61,007 bases of DNA from Paracoccaceae bacterium (GCA_014323785.1 JACONJ010000027.1:65001-126007), one strand, 5' to 3'. Numbered from the stretch's first letter, positions 30,236 through 38,998 are shown. Translations and numbers: made by a program. The notes: a model not told the origin generated them from the letters alone.

Positions 30236-30274
30236 AGCACTATGTGAGTCTTGAACAGATATTCACAAAGTGCT
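30236..30274. promoter_or_regulatory. Large inverted repeat, candidate operator of sugar ABC operon
   Basis: Arm AGCACTATGTGA (30236-30247) and arm TCACAAAGTGCT (30263-30274) are reverse complements at 11 of 12 positions, with a 15-nt spacer. A TTGAAC inside (30251-30256) could be a -35, so binding would block initiation. It lies 40 nt before the start of the binding-protein gene. Regulators of sugar operons (LacI, GntR, ROK types) use such sites. No regulator gene is next to it. Confidence 0.55.
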
Positions 30275-30313
30275 ACGGATTTGGCACTGGTTGCGAATCA
30301 ACAGGAGGAGAAT

Positions 30314-31630
30314 ATGCACAAACGGACTCTTGTAAAGGCAGGTGTGGCCACCGCTATCCTGGCGTTAGCTCCGCTTTCAGGGATAGCCCAGCAGGCTCCG
30401 TATAACCTGATAGACGGCAAGCCGTTTGAAGGAACAAGGCTGAATATCCTAAGCGTGGTAACGCCGCAGTTCGACGGATTGATGCTGCGCGATGGAGAAT
30501 TCACAGAACTCACAGGCATTGAGACCGAGTGGACATTTATTCCCTTCGCGTCGCTTCAGGAGAAGATCAATGCCGAGGGTATCGCGGCCACCGGAACCTT
30601 CGATGTCGTCAACTATCTTGACAGCTGGGGGCCACCCAATGCCCATTGGCTTATGCCCATCGACGACCTTATGGCCAGAGACGGGATATCGATGGATCGT
30701 TATCCGGCGGCCTTTGCCCGCTCAGCGCAGTTCGAAGGCAAGACGCTTGGATTTCCGCTTCGTGCGCACCCTCAGGTCTTGTTCTATCGCAAGGATTTGA
30801 TCCCTGATCCGCCCGCATCATGGGAAGAAATTGCCGCGATGGGCGAAACTTGGACGCACGACGATATTTCGCCGATTGCGCTGTACTACAACAATGACGG
30901 CAACCGGCAGGCGTTGTTTATCTGGCTGAACTTTCTTTGGGGTGCAGGTGAGGATGTCTTTAACGAGGACGGAAGTGCCGGCTGGACCACGGAACCAGCC
31001 CTCAAGGCGACCGAGGACTATGTTGCACTTCTGACCGAGCATGGCGTTGCCAATCCCAATTCGGTTGCATTTGTCGAACAGGATGCGCGGCAGTCGTTCA
31101 TGCAGGGCAAATCGGCGATGGTCCCCGGCTGGTGGTGGTTCTATTCCGCGTTCAAGAACCCGGAGACCTCAACCTTAACCCAGGACCAGATCGGGTTTGT
31201 TGGTATGCCGTCTTATTCCGGCACAACCAAAACCTACGCCATTTCCATGCCATTCGCGATCTCCGAGTACTCAGAGAACAAGGACGCAGCCTGGGAATTC
31301 CTGAAATGGCTGTCCAACCCGGAAATGGACAAGGCCAATGCGATCATTCGTGAAGTTGCCGGAAAGCCCATCGTCAACAACGTTGTAACGCATATTTCGT
31401 CATTGACTGACGAGGATGTGAACGCTGCCAACGACAACATTCAAAATGCCGCCTGGGAATCACTGAAGCAGTCCGACATCATGCCCCAGATTCCAGAGTG
31501 GCCCGAAGTTGGCGACATACTTTCGGCAGCCATTGCCGAAGCCGCCGCAGGCGGAGACACGCGCCAGTTGATGCTTGATGCGGCTGAACAGGCGAACCGC
31601 GTTCTCCGTCGGGCTGGGCGGATTGAATGA
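30314..31630 (+). CDS. Sugar-type ABC transporter substrate-binding protein (family 1)
   Basis: A 438-residue extracellular binding protein with a Sec leader (residues 1-25, core VATAILALAPLSGIAQ). The body is typical of MalE/UgpB-like proteins: FTELTGIETEWTFIPFASLQ, AFARSAQFEGKTLGFPLRAH, FIWLNFLWGAGEDVFNEDGS and KSAMVPGWWWFYSAFK. The start has a strong AGGAGGAG. It heads a four-gene operon with two permeases and an ATPase. Ligand unknown; aromatic residues (WWWF) suggest carbohydrate stacking. Confidence 0.93.
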   Translation: MHKRTLVKAGVATAILALAPLSGIAQQAPYNLIDGKPFEGTRLNILSVVTPQFDGLMLRDGEFTELTGIETEWTFIPFASLQEKINAEGIAATGTFDVVNYLDSWGPPNAHWLMPIDDLMARDGISMDRYPAAFARSAQFEGKTLGFPLRAHPQVLFYRKDLIPDPPASWEEIAAMGETWTHDDISPIALYYNNDGNRQALFIWLNFLWGAGEDVFNEDGSAGWTTEPALKATEDYVALLTEHGVANPNSVAFVEQDARQSFMQGKSAMVPGWWWFYSAFKNPETSTLTQDQIGFVGMPSYSGTTKTYAISMPFAISEYSENKDAAWEFLKWLSNPEMDKANAIIREVAGKPIVNNVVTHISSLTDEDVNAANDNIQNAAWESLKQSDIMPQIPEWPEVGDILSAAIAEAAAGGDTRQLMLDAAEQANRVLRRAGRIE

Positions 31631-31682
31631 CCGAACGTTCTGACCGGGCTGCGTTCTGGCACGGTTAGGCGTTAGGCCGGTG

Positions 31683-31711
31683 AACCATCCTGTGCCTTGA
31701 CAGGATGGTTC
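31683..31711 (+). terminator. Intercistronic hairpin between binding protein and permease genes
   Basis: AACCATCCTGTG (from 31683) pairs with CAGGATGGTT (31702-31711) around a short loop, a 10-bp nearly perfect stem without a long T-tract. In ABC operons such hairpins protect the upstream binding-protein mRNA and reduce read-through. Confidence 0.65.
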
Positions 31712-31727
31712 GCTATAAGGGCATCAA

Positions 31728-32600
31728 ATGCGCGACAATACGCTCAAATACCTTTTGGTATTGCCCGCAATTCTTGTGGTTTTTGCCACTGCAATCTGGC
31801 CACTGATCGAAAGCCTAAGGCTGTCCTTCACGGTGGGGCGATTCAGCGTACCCGGTTCTTTGGAACAGTATCTGGGCTGGGAGAATTTTGCCTGGGCATT
31901 CACTCAGGAACCCGCTTTCTGGAATGCGGTTCGGGTAACCGCGATCTATACGGTTCTGACTGTCGGTTTGACAACAACCATGGCATTGGGACTTGCACTG
32001 CTTCTGGCACCAGGCGGCAAATTTCGCGCGGGGGTTCAGACGATTCTGATCCTGCCCTTCGCCATGAGTCCCGCCCTGATCGGTGTCAGTTTTCGCTTTA
32101 TGTTCAACCCTGAGTTCGGTCTGTTTGACGCTTTTTTTGGCGTCCTGATCCCACCGCTTGCGGATGTCAGCTGGCTGGCCGATCCTATACTGGCTTTCGC
32201 TGTTTGCGTGATGGCCGATGTCTGGGGTTGGATTCCCTTCCTGACGCTTGTTCTGATCGGGGGGCTGGCAAGTATTCCCCAGGATACCATCGAAGCAGCA
32301 CAAGTTGACGGTGCTTCAAACTGGCGCGTCTTTAAGGACATCACGATACCACAGCTGGCCCCCGTGCTTGCGGTTGTGATTATCCTAAAGTCGATCTTCA
32401 GCCTGAAAACCTTTGATCAGATATTTATGCTAACAAATGGCGGTCCGGGAACAGCAACCCAGACCCTTAGCCATTACATTTACTTCAACGGCATGAAATA
32501 CGGCCAGATTGGATACGCAGCCTCTGTGGCGTGGCTGATGGTTATACCGATGATTGTGCTCGCCTATGCCTATACGAAATTCGTGTTTCGGAAGGATTGA
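31728..32600 (+). CDS. Carbohydrate ABC transporter permease (MalF/UgpA type)
   Basis: A 290-residue inner-membrane protein with six predicted membrane segments; the first is YLLVLPAILVVFATAIWPLI. The cytoplasmic EAA loop reads EAAQVDGASNWRVFKDITIP, which docks on the ATPase. It pairs with the next permease. The gap of 97 nt after the binding-protein gene contains an imperfect AACCATCCTGTG/CAGGATGGTT hairpin, often seen as an attenuator that lowers permease expression relative to binding protein. Confidence 0.95.
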   Translation: MRDNTLKYLLVLPAILVVFATAIWPLIESLRLSFTVGRFSVPGSLEQYLGWENFAWAFTQEPAFWNAVRVTAIYTVLTVGLTTTMALGLALLLAPGGKFRAGVQTILILPFAMSPALIGVSFRFMFNPEFGLFDAFFGVLIPPLADVSWLADPILAFAVCVMADVWGWIPFLTLVLIGGLASIPQDTIEAAQVDGASNWRVFKDITIPQLAPVLAVVIILKSIFSLKTFDQIFMLTNGGPGTATQTLSHYIYFNGMKYGQIGYAASVAWLMVIPMIVLAYAYTKFVFRKD

Positions 32601-32603
32601 GCC

Positions 32604-33431
32604 ATGACCGGAAAGCAAAAAAAGCAAATCAGCCAGGCCATTCAGATTGTTCTGATCCTGATTACGATCTTCGTAATGCTGGTGCCGATCCTGTGGATAT
32701 TCATGGCAGCCTTCAAGAACCATATCGACGTGTTTCAGCTCAAGCTGTTTTTTACCCCGACGCTTGAAAATTTTGGTACCGTTTTTGAGGCACCCTATCA
32801 CCTGGGCATGAAATTATGGAATTCCACGATTGTCGCCTTTGTTACTGTGGCTTTGGCAATACCCATCGCCACGATGGCCGCATATTCATTCAGCCGCTTC
32901 AGGTTGCGTGGCAAAACCGCAATGCTTGTCGTGATCCTGGCAACCCAATTCATGCCCGCGGTCGTGATCATCCTTCCCTTCTTTGTGATGTTCAGGGATG
33001 TCGGGCTTCTGGATACACGCATTGGTTTGGTCCTTGTTAACCTTGCCATCGTTATGCCCTTTGCGATATGGATGATCAAAGGATTCATTGACGGCATTCC
33101 CATAGATACCGAGGAAGCTGCGATGGTCGATGGGTCTTCCCGAATCATGGTGATCCGTAACATCGTCCTCCCAATGGCAGCACCTGGTTTGCTGACGGCG
33201 GGAATCTTCTGCTTTATCATCGCCTGGAATGAGTTTCTGTTCGCGTTAATCCTGACAAACAAAGACGCGGTGACGCTGCCCATCGGACTGGCCCTCTTCA
33301 AGGCCGAGGAAGGCGATTTGTGGAACCTGCTCAGCGCGGCGGGCATCATCATCATGCTGCCCATGTTCATTCTGGCACTGATCATCCGGAAGTATTTCGT
33401 GCAGGGCATGACCATGGGAGCGGTGCGCTGA
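32604..33431 (+). CDS. Carbohydrate ABC transporter permease (MalG/UgpE type)
   Basis: A 275-residue membrane protein with six segments (first: IVLILITIFVMLVPILWIFM). The EAA loop is EEAAMVDGSSRIMVIRNIVL. PMFILALIIRKYFVQGMTMG is the typical MalG-like C-terminal end. The gene starts 3 nt after the first permease and its stop shares one base with the ATPase start (TGATG), so all are translationally linked. Confidence 0.95.
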   Translation: MTGKQKKQISQAIQIVLILITIFVMLVPILWIFMAAFKNHIDVFQLKLFFTPTLENFGTVFEAPYHLGMKLWNSTIVAFVTVALAIPIATMAAYSFSRFRLRGKTAMLVVILATQFMPAVVIILPFFVMFRDVGLLDTRIGLVLVNLAIVMPFAIWMIKGFIDGIPIDTEEAAMVDGSSRIMVIRNIVLPMAAPGLLTAGIFCFIIAWNEFLFALILTNKDAVTLPIGLALFKAEEGDLWNLLSAAGIIIMLPMFILALIIRKYFVQGMTMGAVR

Positions 33432-34489
33432 TGGCCAGCGTCATTCTTAAGAACCTGACAAAGTGCTGGGGCGATTTCATCGGCGTCGACAACCAGTCTT
33501 TGGATATTCAGGATCATGAATTTCTTGTGCTTCTCGGTCCGTCCGGATGCGGGAAAACAACAACCATGCGGATGATTGCCGGGCTGGAAGACCCGACGGA
33601 CGGTGAGATTTGGATCGGCGACCGCATGGTCAACGACGACCTGCCCAAGGATCGTCACGTGGCGATGGTCTTTCAGAATTACGGCCTCTATCCGCATATG
33701 ACGGTCTTTGACAATATTGCCTATCCGCTAAGGGTTCGCGGGACGCCAAAGGGTGAAATTGAACCACGGGTCAAGAAGGCCGCTGGCCAGGTCGAATTAA
33801 TCGAATTGTTGCATCGAAAACCCAAAGCCCTGTCGGGTGGCCAGCGGCAGCGCGTTGCGCTGGCACGCGCCATCGTTCGCACCCCCAGGGTCTTCCTGAT
33901 GGACGAACCCTTGTCCAATCTCGACGCCAAGCTGCGCGTGACCATGCGAGCTGAATTGAAGCACCTTAGCCGCGAACTGAAGATCACCACAATTTATGTA
34001 ACACACGATCAAATCGAAGCGATGACACTTGCCGACCGGATTGCCGTGATGAAAGACGGCATCATTCAGCAGGTTGGCACACCGGATGAGATATACAACG
34101 ATCCGGCCAGCCTGTTCGTCGCCGGTTTCATTGGATCGCCTGCGATGAATCTGATCAACGGTTCGGTGCAGGACGGGTACTTTGTGACCACGGGAGGCAC
34201 AAAACTGGTTGCCGTTTCTGTGCCGGACAAACCAGATGTGGTTCTGGGCGTTCGGGCTGATGACATGCGCATATCGGAAGAAGGAGAAGGCGATATAGAT
34301 GCTCGCATTTACGCGTTTGAACATACGGGCGAAGCCACGCTTCTGACCGTTCAGTGGGGCACGCAGCGGGTAATCGTCAGGGGTGCTCGACACTTGCGCA
34401 AGGAACAGGGTGAAATCGTCAGTATCTCGCTTGGTTCGGATCATCTGTACTTGTTCAACCCGGATACAGGCAAAAGAATCAGGGGCTGA
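33431..34489 (+). CDS. Sugar ABC transporter ATP-binding protein (UgpC/MsmK type)
   Basis: A 352-residue ATPase. Walker A GPSGCGKTTTMRMIAG, Q-loop MVFQNYGLYPHMTV, signature LSGGQRQRVALARAI, Walker B VFLMDEPLSNLD and switch YVTHDQIEAM are all intact. The C-terminal part from about residue 235 is a TOBE/MalK-type regulatory domain (DIDARIYAFEHTGEATLL). It completes the CUT1 operon. The upstream open frame to 33320 lies inside the permease gene and was excluded. Confidence 0.95.
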   Translation: MASVILKNLTKCWGDFIGVDNQSLDIQDHEFLVLLGPSGCGKTTTMRMIAGLEDPTDGEIWIGDRMVNDDLPKDRHVAMVFQNYGLYPHMTVFDNIAYPLRVRGTPKGEIEPRVKKAAGQVELIELLHRKPKALSGGQRQRVALARAIVRTPRVFLMDEPLSNLDAKLRVTMRAELKHLSRELKITTIYVTHDQIEAMTLADRIAVMKDGIIQQVGTPDEIYNDPASLFVAGFIGSPAMNLINGSVQDGYFVTTGGTKLVAVSVPDKPDVVLGVRADDMRISEEGEGDIDARIYAFEHTGEATLLTVQWGTQRVIVRGARHLRKEQGEIVSISLGSDHLYLFNPDTGKRIRG

Positions 34490-34550
34490 CCAATGACAGA
34501 AACACGCCTGAAACACCCCTAATCATGGTATAGCCGGTTTTTCTTAAGCC

Positions 34551-35507
34551 TCAGGCTGCCTCTTCGGATGGCGCGAGCCCCCATGTATGGCCCACGAGCG
34601 TTTCACTCATCTCCCAGAGTTTCGCCTGCTTCTCTCGATCAAGGGCGTGCGCGGCGACTTTTGCATCGCTTACCGGCCCGCGCACTTCCATTATGCCCGT
34701 CGGCCCGTAGTATGCACCGCGCTGCGCTTCCTTGCCCGCTGTCGCCAAAACTGTGGGTATGGCCCCCGCTTCAGGCCGTTGTGCCCCGAATTTGTTCAGA
34801 ACCGCAAGCCCGAACTTCATAAACCCCGCTGGCCCGGTGCTCTGCAGGTTGGTGTCAGTATAGCCAGGGTGGCAAGCGATGGCGATGGCCTTGCTGCCCG
34901 AAGCACTCAGGCGGCGATCCAGCTCAAAGACAAACATAAGGTTCGCCAACTTGCTCTGCGTATAGGCTTTCGTGGGCGTATACCCTTCCTCTGTCATCAG
35001 ATCATCAAGGTTCAAGGCCTTGGATTTGTGAGCGATGCTTGACAATGCAACGACCCGCCCCGCTGCGGCCTCAACCAGATCGATCAGCAGGCCGGTCCAG
35101 AGGAAATGCCCGAGATGGTTGGCCCCCATCTGCAAATCGAATCCATCAACGGTTTTTTCCTGCGGGGTCATCATGACGCCCGCATTATTGATCAGCGCGT
35201 CGATCCTGGTCACGCCGCCGCGCAACTCTTCGGCGGCTTTGCGCACCGAGCTCAGGTCGGAAAGGTCCATCAGGATAAACTTGACTGATCCCTTGACGTT
35301 TTCGAGCAGTTTTGCCTGTGCAGTTTCAGCTTTCGCACGAGAGCGGCACACCATGATGATGTCCCCTCCGCGTTCACCAAGCATCCGTGCGGCCTCATAG
35401 CCAATGCCGGAGTTGGCACCGGTGATAACGTAGGTCTTCCCCGCAAGGTCAGGAAGCTGCGACGGCTTCCAGTTGGAGAATCCAGAGGTTTTGATCGTTT
35501 GTCCCAT
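34551..35507 (-). CDS. Short-chain dehydrogenase (retinol dehydrogenase-like)
   Basis: A 318-residue classical SDR. It has the nucleotide motif TGANSGIGYEAARML, DALINNAGVM, the active-site Ser in VVALSSIAH and YTQSKLAN with Tyr/Lys. Family length and the ending (LWEMSETLVGHTWGL) are those of WW-domain oxidoreductase/retinol dehydrogenase-like bacterial proteins. The substrate is unknown. A palindrome inside its promoter suggests control by a TetR-type repressor, absent nearby. Convergent with the sugar ATPase gene. Confidence 0.92.
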   Translation of the reverse strand: MGQTIKTSGFSNWKPSQLPDLAGKTYVITGANSGIGYEAARMLGERGGDIIMVCRSRAKAETAQAKLLENVKGSVKFILMDLSDLSSVRKAAEELRGGVTRIDALINNAGVMMTPQEKTVDGFDLQMGANHLGHFLWTGLLIDLVEAAAGRVVALSSIAHKSKALNLDDLMTEEGYTPTKAYTQSKLANLMFVFELDRRLSASGSKAIAIACHPGYTDTNLQSTGPAGFMKFGLAVLNKFGAQRPEAGAIPTVLATAGKEAQRGAYYGPTGIMEVRGPVSDAKVAAHALDREKQAKLWEMSETLVGHTWGLAPSEEAA

Positions 35508-35554
35508 GGGGCAGTTTCCAATAATTCAGGGGTGACGCCTGTGGCAGTTCCAAG

Positions 35555-35586
35555 CATATATTTACGGAGTTGATCGTAAATGTCAA
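35555..35586 (-). promoter_or_regulatory. Promoter with palindromic operator for the SDR gene
   Basis: On the minus strand a consensus -35 TTGACA (35586-35581) is directly followed by the palindrome TTTACG-8 nt-CGTAAA (35580-35561) and an AT-rich -10 region AAATATATG (35563-35555). A repressor bound between -35 and -10 would block transcription, the layout of many TetR-family operators. The start codon is 48 nt downstream. Confidence 0.5.
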
Positions 35587-35810
35587 GTTTGAACACGCCC
35601 GGAAACGACACAAGCACGTGATGTCCTTACCCGGTTTACCACCTACGGTTTCCATAACGCTTCCCAACGTGGAACACCGCCGATGCAGCAGACGTGTCCT
35701 GGTCGCCTGTCTTAAAATCTGCAAATCTTTAAACAGAGCGTGGGGGATACATTGAATGGGGTGACAGCGGCTTTTCACCAAGCCTGAAAGCACCTGGCAA
35801 CGGTGGTTAA

Positions 35811-36608
35811 TCAGTCTTTCGACCCTGCGAGTTTTGCAGGGGTCATTACCGCGCAGATGACTGCTGCGACACAGACGATGGACGGTCCAGCCGGGGTGTC
35901 AAGCAGGTATGCACTCTGGAGGCCCGCAACAGCTGATATGCCGCCGATGACAGCCGCAATCACCGCCATTGCCTCTGGCGTTCGGGCGGGGGCCCGTGCG
36001 GCGGCCGCGGGGATGATCAGCATCGCGGCAATCAGCAGAACACCGACGACCTTAATCGCCACGGCCACCGTGATGGCCAGAGATACCGTCAGGATCAGGT
36101 GCTCCCGCCGTGGATTCAGGCCGCTTGCATAGGCCAGCTCTTCGCTGAGCGTGGAGGTCAGCAGAGCTGGCCACCGCCATGCCATCAGTGCCAGGACCAG
36201 CGCAGCCCCCACCCATATCACCAACAGATCGGACCACGAAACGGCAAGGATATCGCCGAAAAGATAGGCCATCAGATCAAGCCGCACACCCGACAGGAAA
36301 GAGACCGCGACCAGCCCAAAGGCCAGGGCGGAATGGGCCCAAACACCCAAAATCGTGTCCATCGCATAGTTGCGCCCGGCCAGGCGGGTTACTGTCAGTG
36401 CCATAAGTAGTGCCGTGGCCATAGCACCCGCGAAGATTGATGTTTCCATGGCCAGCGACATGGCCACGCCCAGAATCGCGGCATGGGCTGTGGCATCGCC
36501 AAAATAGGCCATGCGCCGCCAGACCACGAAACATCCCAGGGGCGCGGCGGCAAAGGCGACGCCGATCCCTGCCAGGGTCGCGCGGGTCATGAAATCATCC
36601 AGCATCAC
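35811..36608 (-). CDS. znuB: Zinc ABC transporter permease ZnuB
   Basis: A 265-residue ABC-3 family permease with about eight membrane segments. It starts with MTRATLAGIGVAFAAAPLGC, then RRMAYFGDATAHAAILGVAM, the conserved loop that contacts the ATPase, and DILAVSWSDLL. It transports Zn2+ across the inner membrane with ZnuC and ZnuA. It overlaps znuC by 4 nt, the last gene of the zur-znuC-znuB operon. Confidence 0.94.
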   Translation of the reverse strand: MMLDDFMTRATLAGIGVAFAAAPLGCFVVWRRMAYFGDATAHAAILGVAMSLAMETSIFAGAMATALLMALTVTRLAGRNYAMDTILGVWAHSALAFGLVAVSFLSGVRLDLMAYLFGDILAVSWSDLLVIWVGAALVLALMAWRWPALLTSTLSEELAYASGLNPRREHLILTVSLAITVAVAIKVVGVLLIAAMLIIPAAAARAPARTPEAMAVIAAVIGGISAVAGLQSAYLLDTPAGPSIVCVAAVICAVMTPAKLAGSKD

Positions 36609-37342
36609 CCGGTGGCCTTGGTGCGGTGCGGGGGATCATGCTCGTGATCGTGATTGTGCCGGTAAAGGGCCAGGGCCCCACTGGTGCCGGTACCAAACAG
36701 GGCACGATATTCCGGGGCAGAGGTGACCACGGCGGGGGTGCCTTCACAACAGACATGCCCGTTCAAACAGATAACGCGGTCCGATGCGCTCATCACCACA
36801 TGCAACTCATGGCTGATCATAAGGACAGCGCAGCCCGTATCGCGGCGCATGGCCTTGATCCGCTGATAAAACGCCGCCACGCCCGGCTGGTCAAGGCCCC
36901 GCGTCACCTCATCCAGCAGCAGCACGTCCGGTTGATTAATCAAGGCGCGCGCCAGCATAACCCGCTGAAACTGTCCGCCCGAAAGCTGTGACATCTGCCG
37001 CCCGAGAAGGTCCGGCACACCAGCGGCCTCCAGTACTGTCCGGCACGTCGCCCCTGGCACATTGTCGGTCAGCCGCATGAACCGCTCCACTGTGATCGGC
37101 AGGGTCTGGTCAATATGCAGCCTCTGCGGGACATAGCCGATCCTCAGTCCCGGTTTCAGGGCGATCATTCCCCTTGAGGGTGAGGTTGCGCCAATAATGG
37201 CCCGCAACAGGCTCGTCTTGCCGGATCCGTTTGGACCTACAATGGTGACGATCTCCCCAGGTTCCAGGGTTAGTGCCACATTGCGCAACACCAGGTTCGC
37301 GCCGTAGGCAACGCTGAGGTTTTGGACAGAAATCAGGCTCAT
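36605..37342 (-). CDS. znuC: Zinc ABC transporter ATP-binding protein ZnuC
   Basis: A 245-residue ATPase: Walker A GPNGSGKTSLLRAIIG, signature LSGGQFQRVMLARALI, Walker B VLLLDEVTRGLDQ and switch LMISHELHVVM. The C-terminus contains His-rich HNHDHEHDPPH, possibly metal-binding. The residue after the catalytic DE is Val, as in many ZnuC proteins. The start MSLISVQNLS overlaps the zur stop by 4 nt (ATGA). Confidence 0.95.
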   Translation of the reverse strand: MSLISVQNLSVAYGANLVLRNVALTLEPGEIVTIVGPNGSGKTSLLRAIIGATSPSRGMIALKPGLRIGYVPQRLHIDQTLPITVERFMRLTDNVPGATCRTVLEAAGVPDLLGRQMSQLSGGQFQRVMLARALINQPDVLLLDEVTRGLDQPGVAAFYQRIKAMRRDTGCAVLMISHELHVVMSASDRVICLNGHVCCEGTPAVVTSAPEYRALFGTGTSGALALYRHNHDHEHDPPHRTKATG

Positions 37343-37836
37343 CCCCTGGCCTGTTCCAGGCATGCGGGGCACAGGCCCTCGGCCTCTACGACAGTCTTTT
37401 CAATTCGGAACCCCGCCGCCCGTGCAGTGGCCCCAAGCCCCCCTTCGGCTGGGGCGGATTGCGCCTCTGCCACAGCATTGCAGATTCGGCAGATCATGAA
37501 GGCAGGCGCGTGGCTGATACCGGGATGGGCACAGGCGACAAAGGCGTTCAATCGTTCGATCTTGTGGGCAAAGCCGTGTTTGACTAGGAAATTGAGGGCG
37601 CGATAGGCCACAGGCGGCTGCGAGCCGAACCCCGTATCCCGCAACCGATCAAGAATGGCATAGGCCCCAAGGGCGCGGTGCGACTGCACCAACAGCTCCA
37701 GAACCTTGCGCCGCGCTGGCGTCAGACGAAACCCTTCGGTGGCACAACGTGCCTCGGCCCCGGCTAATGCCCGCTTGATACATGCCGCATGATCGTGCTG
37801 TGCAAACCCGACCAGTGCCGCGTTTTCTGTAGCCAT
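37339..37836 (-). CDS. zur: Zinc uptake regulator Zur (Fur family)
   Basis: A 165-residue Fur-family repressor that shuts down zinc uptake when zinc is plentiful. It has the winged helix (RLTPARRKVLELLVQS, PPVAYRALNFLVKHG), metal site residues (ACAHPGISH), and two zinc-binding CxxC pairs (MICRIC and CPAC). The start MATENAALV has a GAGG 8-nt upstream; an alternative start 7 codons earlier lacks one. It heads the zur-znuC-znuB operon and is divergent from znuA, with the probable binding site between them. Confidence 0.93.
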   Translation of the reverse strand: MATENAALVGFAQHDHAACIKRALAGAEARCATEGFRLTPARRKVLELLVQSHRALGAYAILDRLRDTGFGSQPPVAYRALNFLVKHGFAHKIERLNAFVACAHPGISHAPAFMICRICNAVAEAQSAPAEGGLGATARAAGFRIEKTVVEAEGLCPACLEQARG

Positions 37837-37864
37837 GCCGCACACCTCACTTGTCATGTGATTT

Positions 37865-37877
37865 CATATCAGATATG
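37865..37877. promoter_or_regulatory. Second palindrome in the zur-znuA intergenic region
   Basis: CATATCAGATATG is a perfect inverted repeat with a 1-nt centre, 10 nt left of the Zur-box-like palindrome. It could be part of a second Zur site or overlap the zur promoter; by itself it is not diagnostic. Confidence 0.35.
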
Positions 37878-37887
37878 CCTCTGCAAG

Positions 37888-37897
37888 TGTTATAACA
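37888..37897. promoter_or_regulatory. Probable Zur box between zur and znuA
   Basis: TGTTATAACA is a perfect 10-bp palindrome, within AAGTGTTATAACATCAC, close to the TGTTATA-type Zur boxes described in Alphaproteobacteria. It lies 16 nt before the znuA start and 51 nt before zur, in position to repress both. Confidence 0.7.
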
Positions 37898-37913
37898 TCA
37901 CACGGAGATTCCA

Positions 37914-38966
37914 ATGTACAAGACGCTTCTTTCGCTTTCCACCGCGACTGCCTTGATAGGCGGAACTGCCATGGCGGATGTGCCCGCTGTGGCCGTCGAC
38001 ATCGCACCGGTGCATTCGCTTGTGGCCCGCGTGATGGCGGGGGTTGGCACCCCGAACCTGATCCTGCCGCCGGGCGCATCGCCCCATGAATACAACCTCC
38101 GCCCGTCCGAGGCCACAGCCCTGCAAGCCGCCGATATCGTCGTCTGGATGGGCGGGAATCTGGCCCCATGGATGGAAGGTGCGGTGGAAACCCTGGCAGC
38201 AGACGCCCGGGTTATGACGCTGCTGGAGGCTGAGGAGACGATGCTGCTCAACTTCCGGGAAGGGGCACTGTTTGAAGCGCATAAGCATGGTTCCCCTGAC
38301 CACGGGGGGCACGATCACAAGGACCACGCCCAAGACCATGACCCTGAGGAACACGCTCACGATGACCACGGTCACGAAGAACATACCCACGAGGACGATC
38401 ACGGGAATGATCATAAAGACGACCACGCGCACGACCATCATGGCCATGCCCACGGTACCCATGATCCGCATGCCTGGCTCTCCCCGGCCAATGCCGCGAT
38501 CTGGCTCAACCTGATTGCGGGGGAATTGTCCGCTGCTGATCCGGCTAACGCCAGTGCCTATTTCGCTAACGCCACCATGGCCCGGGCAGAGTTGGAGGCA
38601 CTGTCGGTTGAGGTGAACGGGATTCTTGATCCGGTCCGTGGCGGCAGTTTCATCGTCTTCCACGATGCCTATCAGTATTTTGAGGCCGATTTTGATTTTC
38701 CGGCATCGGGTGCCATTGCGCTCGGCGATGCGACAGAGCCCGGCCCCGCGCGAATCGCGGAAATCCAGGGCCGGGTACGTGGTGAAGGTGTAGATTGTGT
38801 GCTGGCCGAACCGCAGTACAACCCGGATCTTGTGGCGACAATCCTTGACGGGACCGACGCAAATACCGGCGTGATCGATCCGCTTGGCGTTGACCTAGCA
38901 CCTGGGCCAGCACTCTATCCGCAGCTCATTCGCAACATGGCCGCAACCTTGGCCGGGTGTCTGTAG
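37914..38966 (+). CDS. znuA: Zinc ABC transporter substrate-binding protein ZnuA
   Basis: A 350-residue periplasmic zinc-binding protein. The signal peptide spans residues 1-21 (ALIGGTAMA). Metal ligands: His in VDIAPVHSLVARVM, the block GASPHEYNLRPSEA, DPHAWLSP, and an Asp near the end in IDPLGVDL. A charged His-rich loop lies at about residues 120-185 with many HD/HE pairs, typical of ZnuA from zinc-poor niches, where it collects or senses zinc. It is divergent from zur and likely repressed by it. Confidence 0.96.
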   Translation: MYKTLLSLSTATALIGGTAMADVPAVAVDIAPVHSLVARVMAGVGTPNLILPPGASPHEYNLRPSEATALQAADIVVWMGGNLAPWMEGAVETLAADARVMTLLEAEETMLLNFREGALFEAHKHGSPDHGGHDHKDHAQDHDPEEHAHDDHGHEEHTHEDDHGNDHKDDHAHDHHGHAHGTHDPHAWLSPANAAIWLNLIAGELSAADPANASAYFANATMARAELEALSVEVNGILDPVRGGSFIVFHDAYQYFEADFDFPASGAIALGDATEPGPARIAEIQGRVRGEGVDCVLAEPQYNPDLVATILDGTDANTGVIDPLGVDLAPGPALYPQLIRNMAATLAGCL

Positions 38967-38998
38967 GCCGTCTTCATCCCGGTTCCCACTGGCGAACA

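Noticed and set aside
30007-30240. 77-aa minus-strand ORF upstream of the sugar operon
   Set aside because: No family, no ribosome site, and its start lies within the inverted repeat; better explained as part of the control region.
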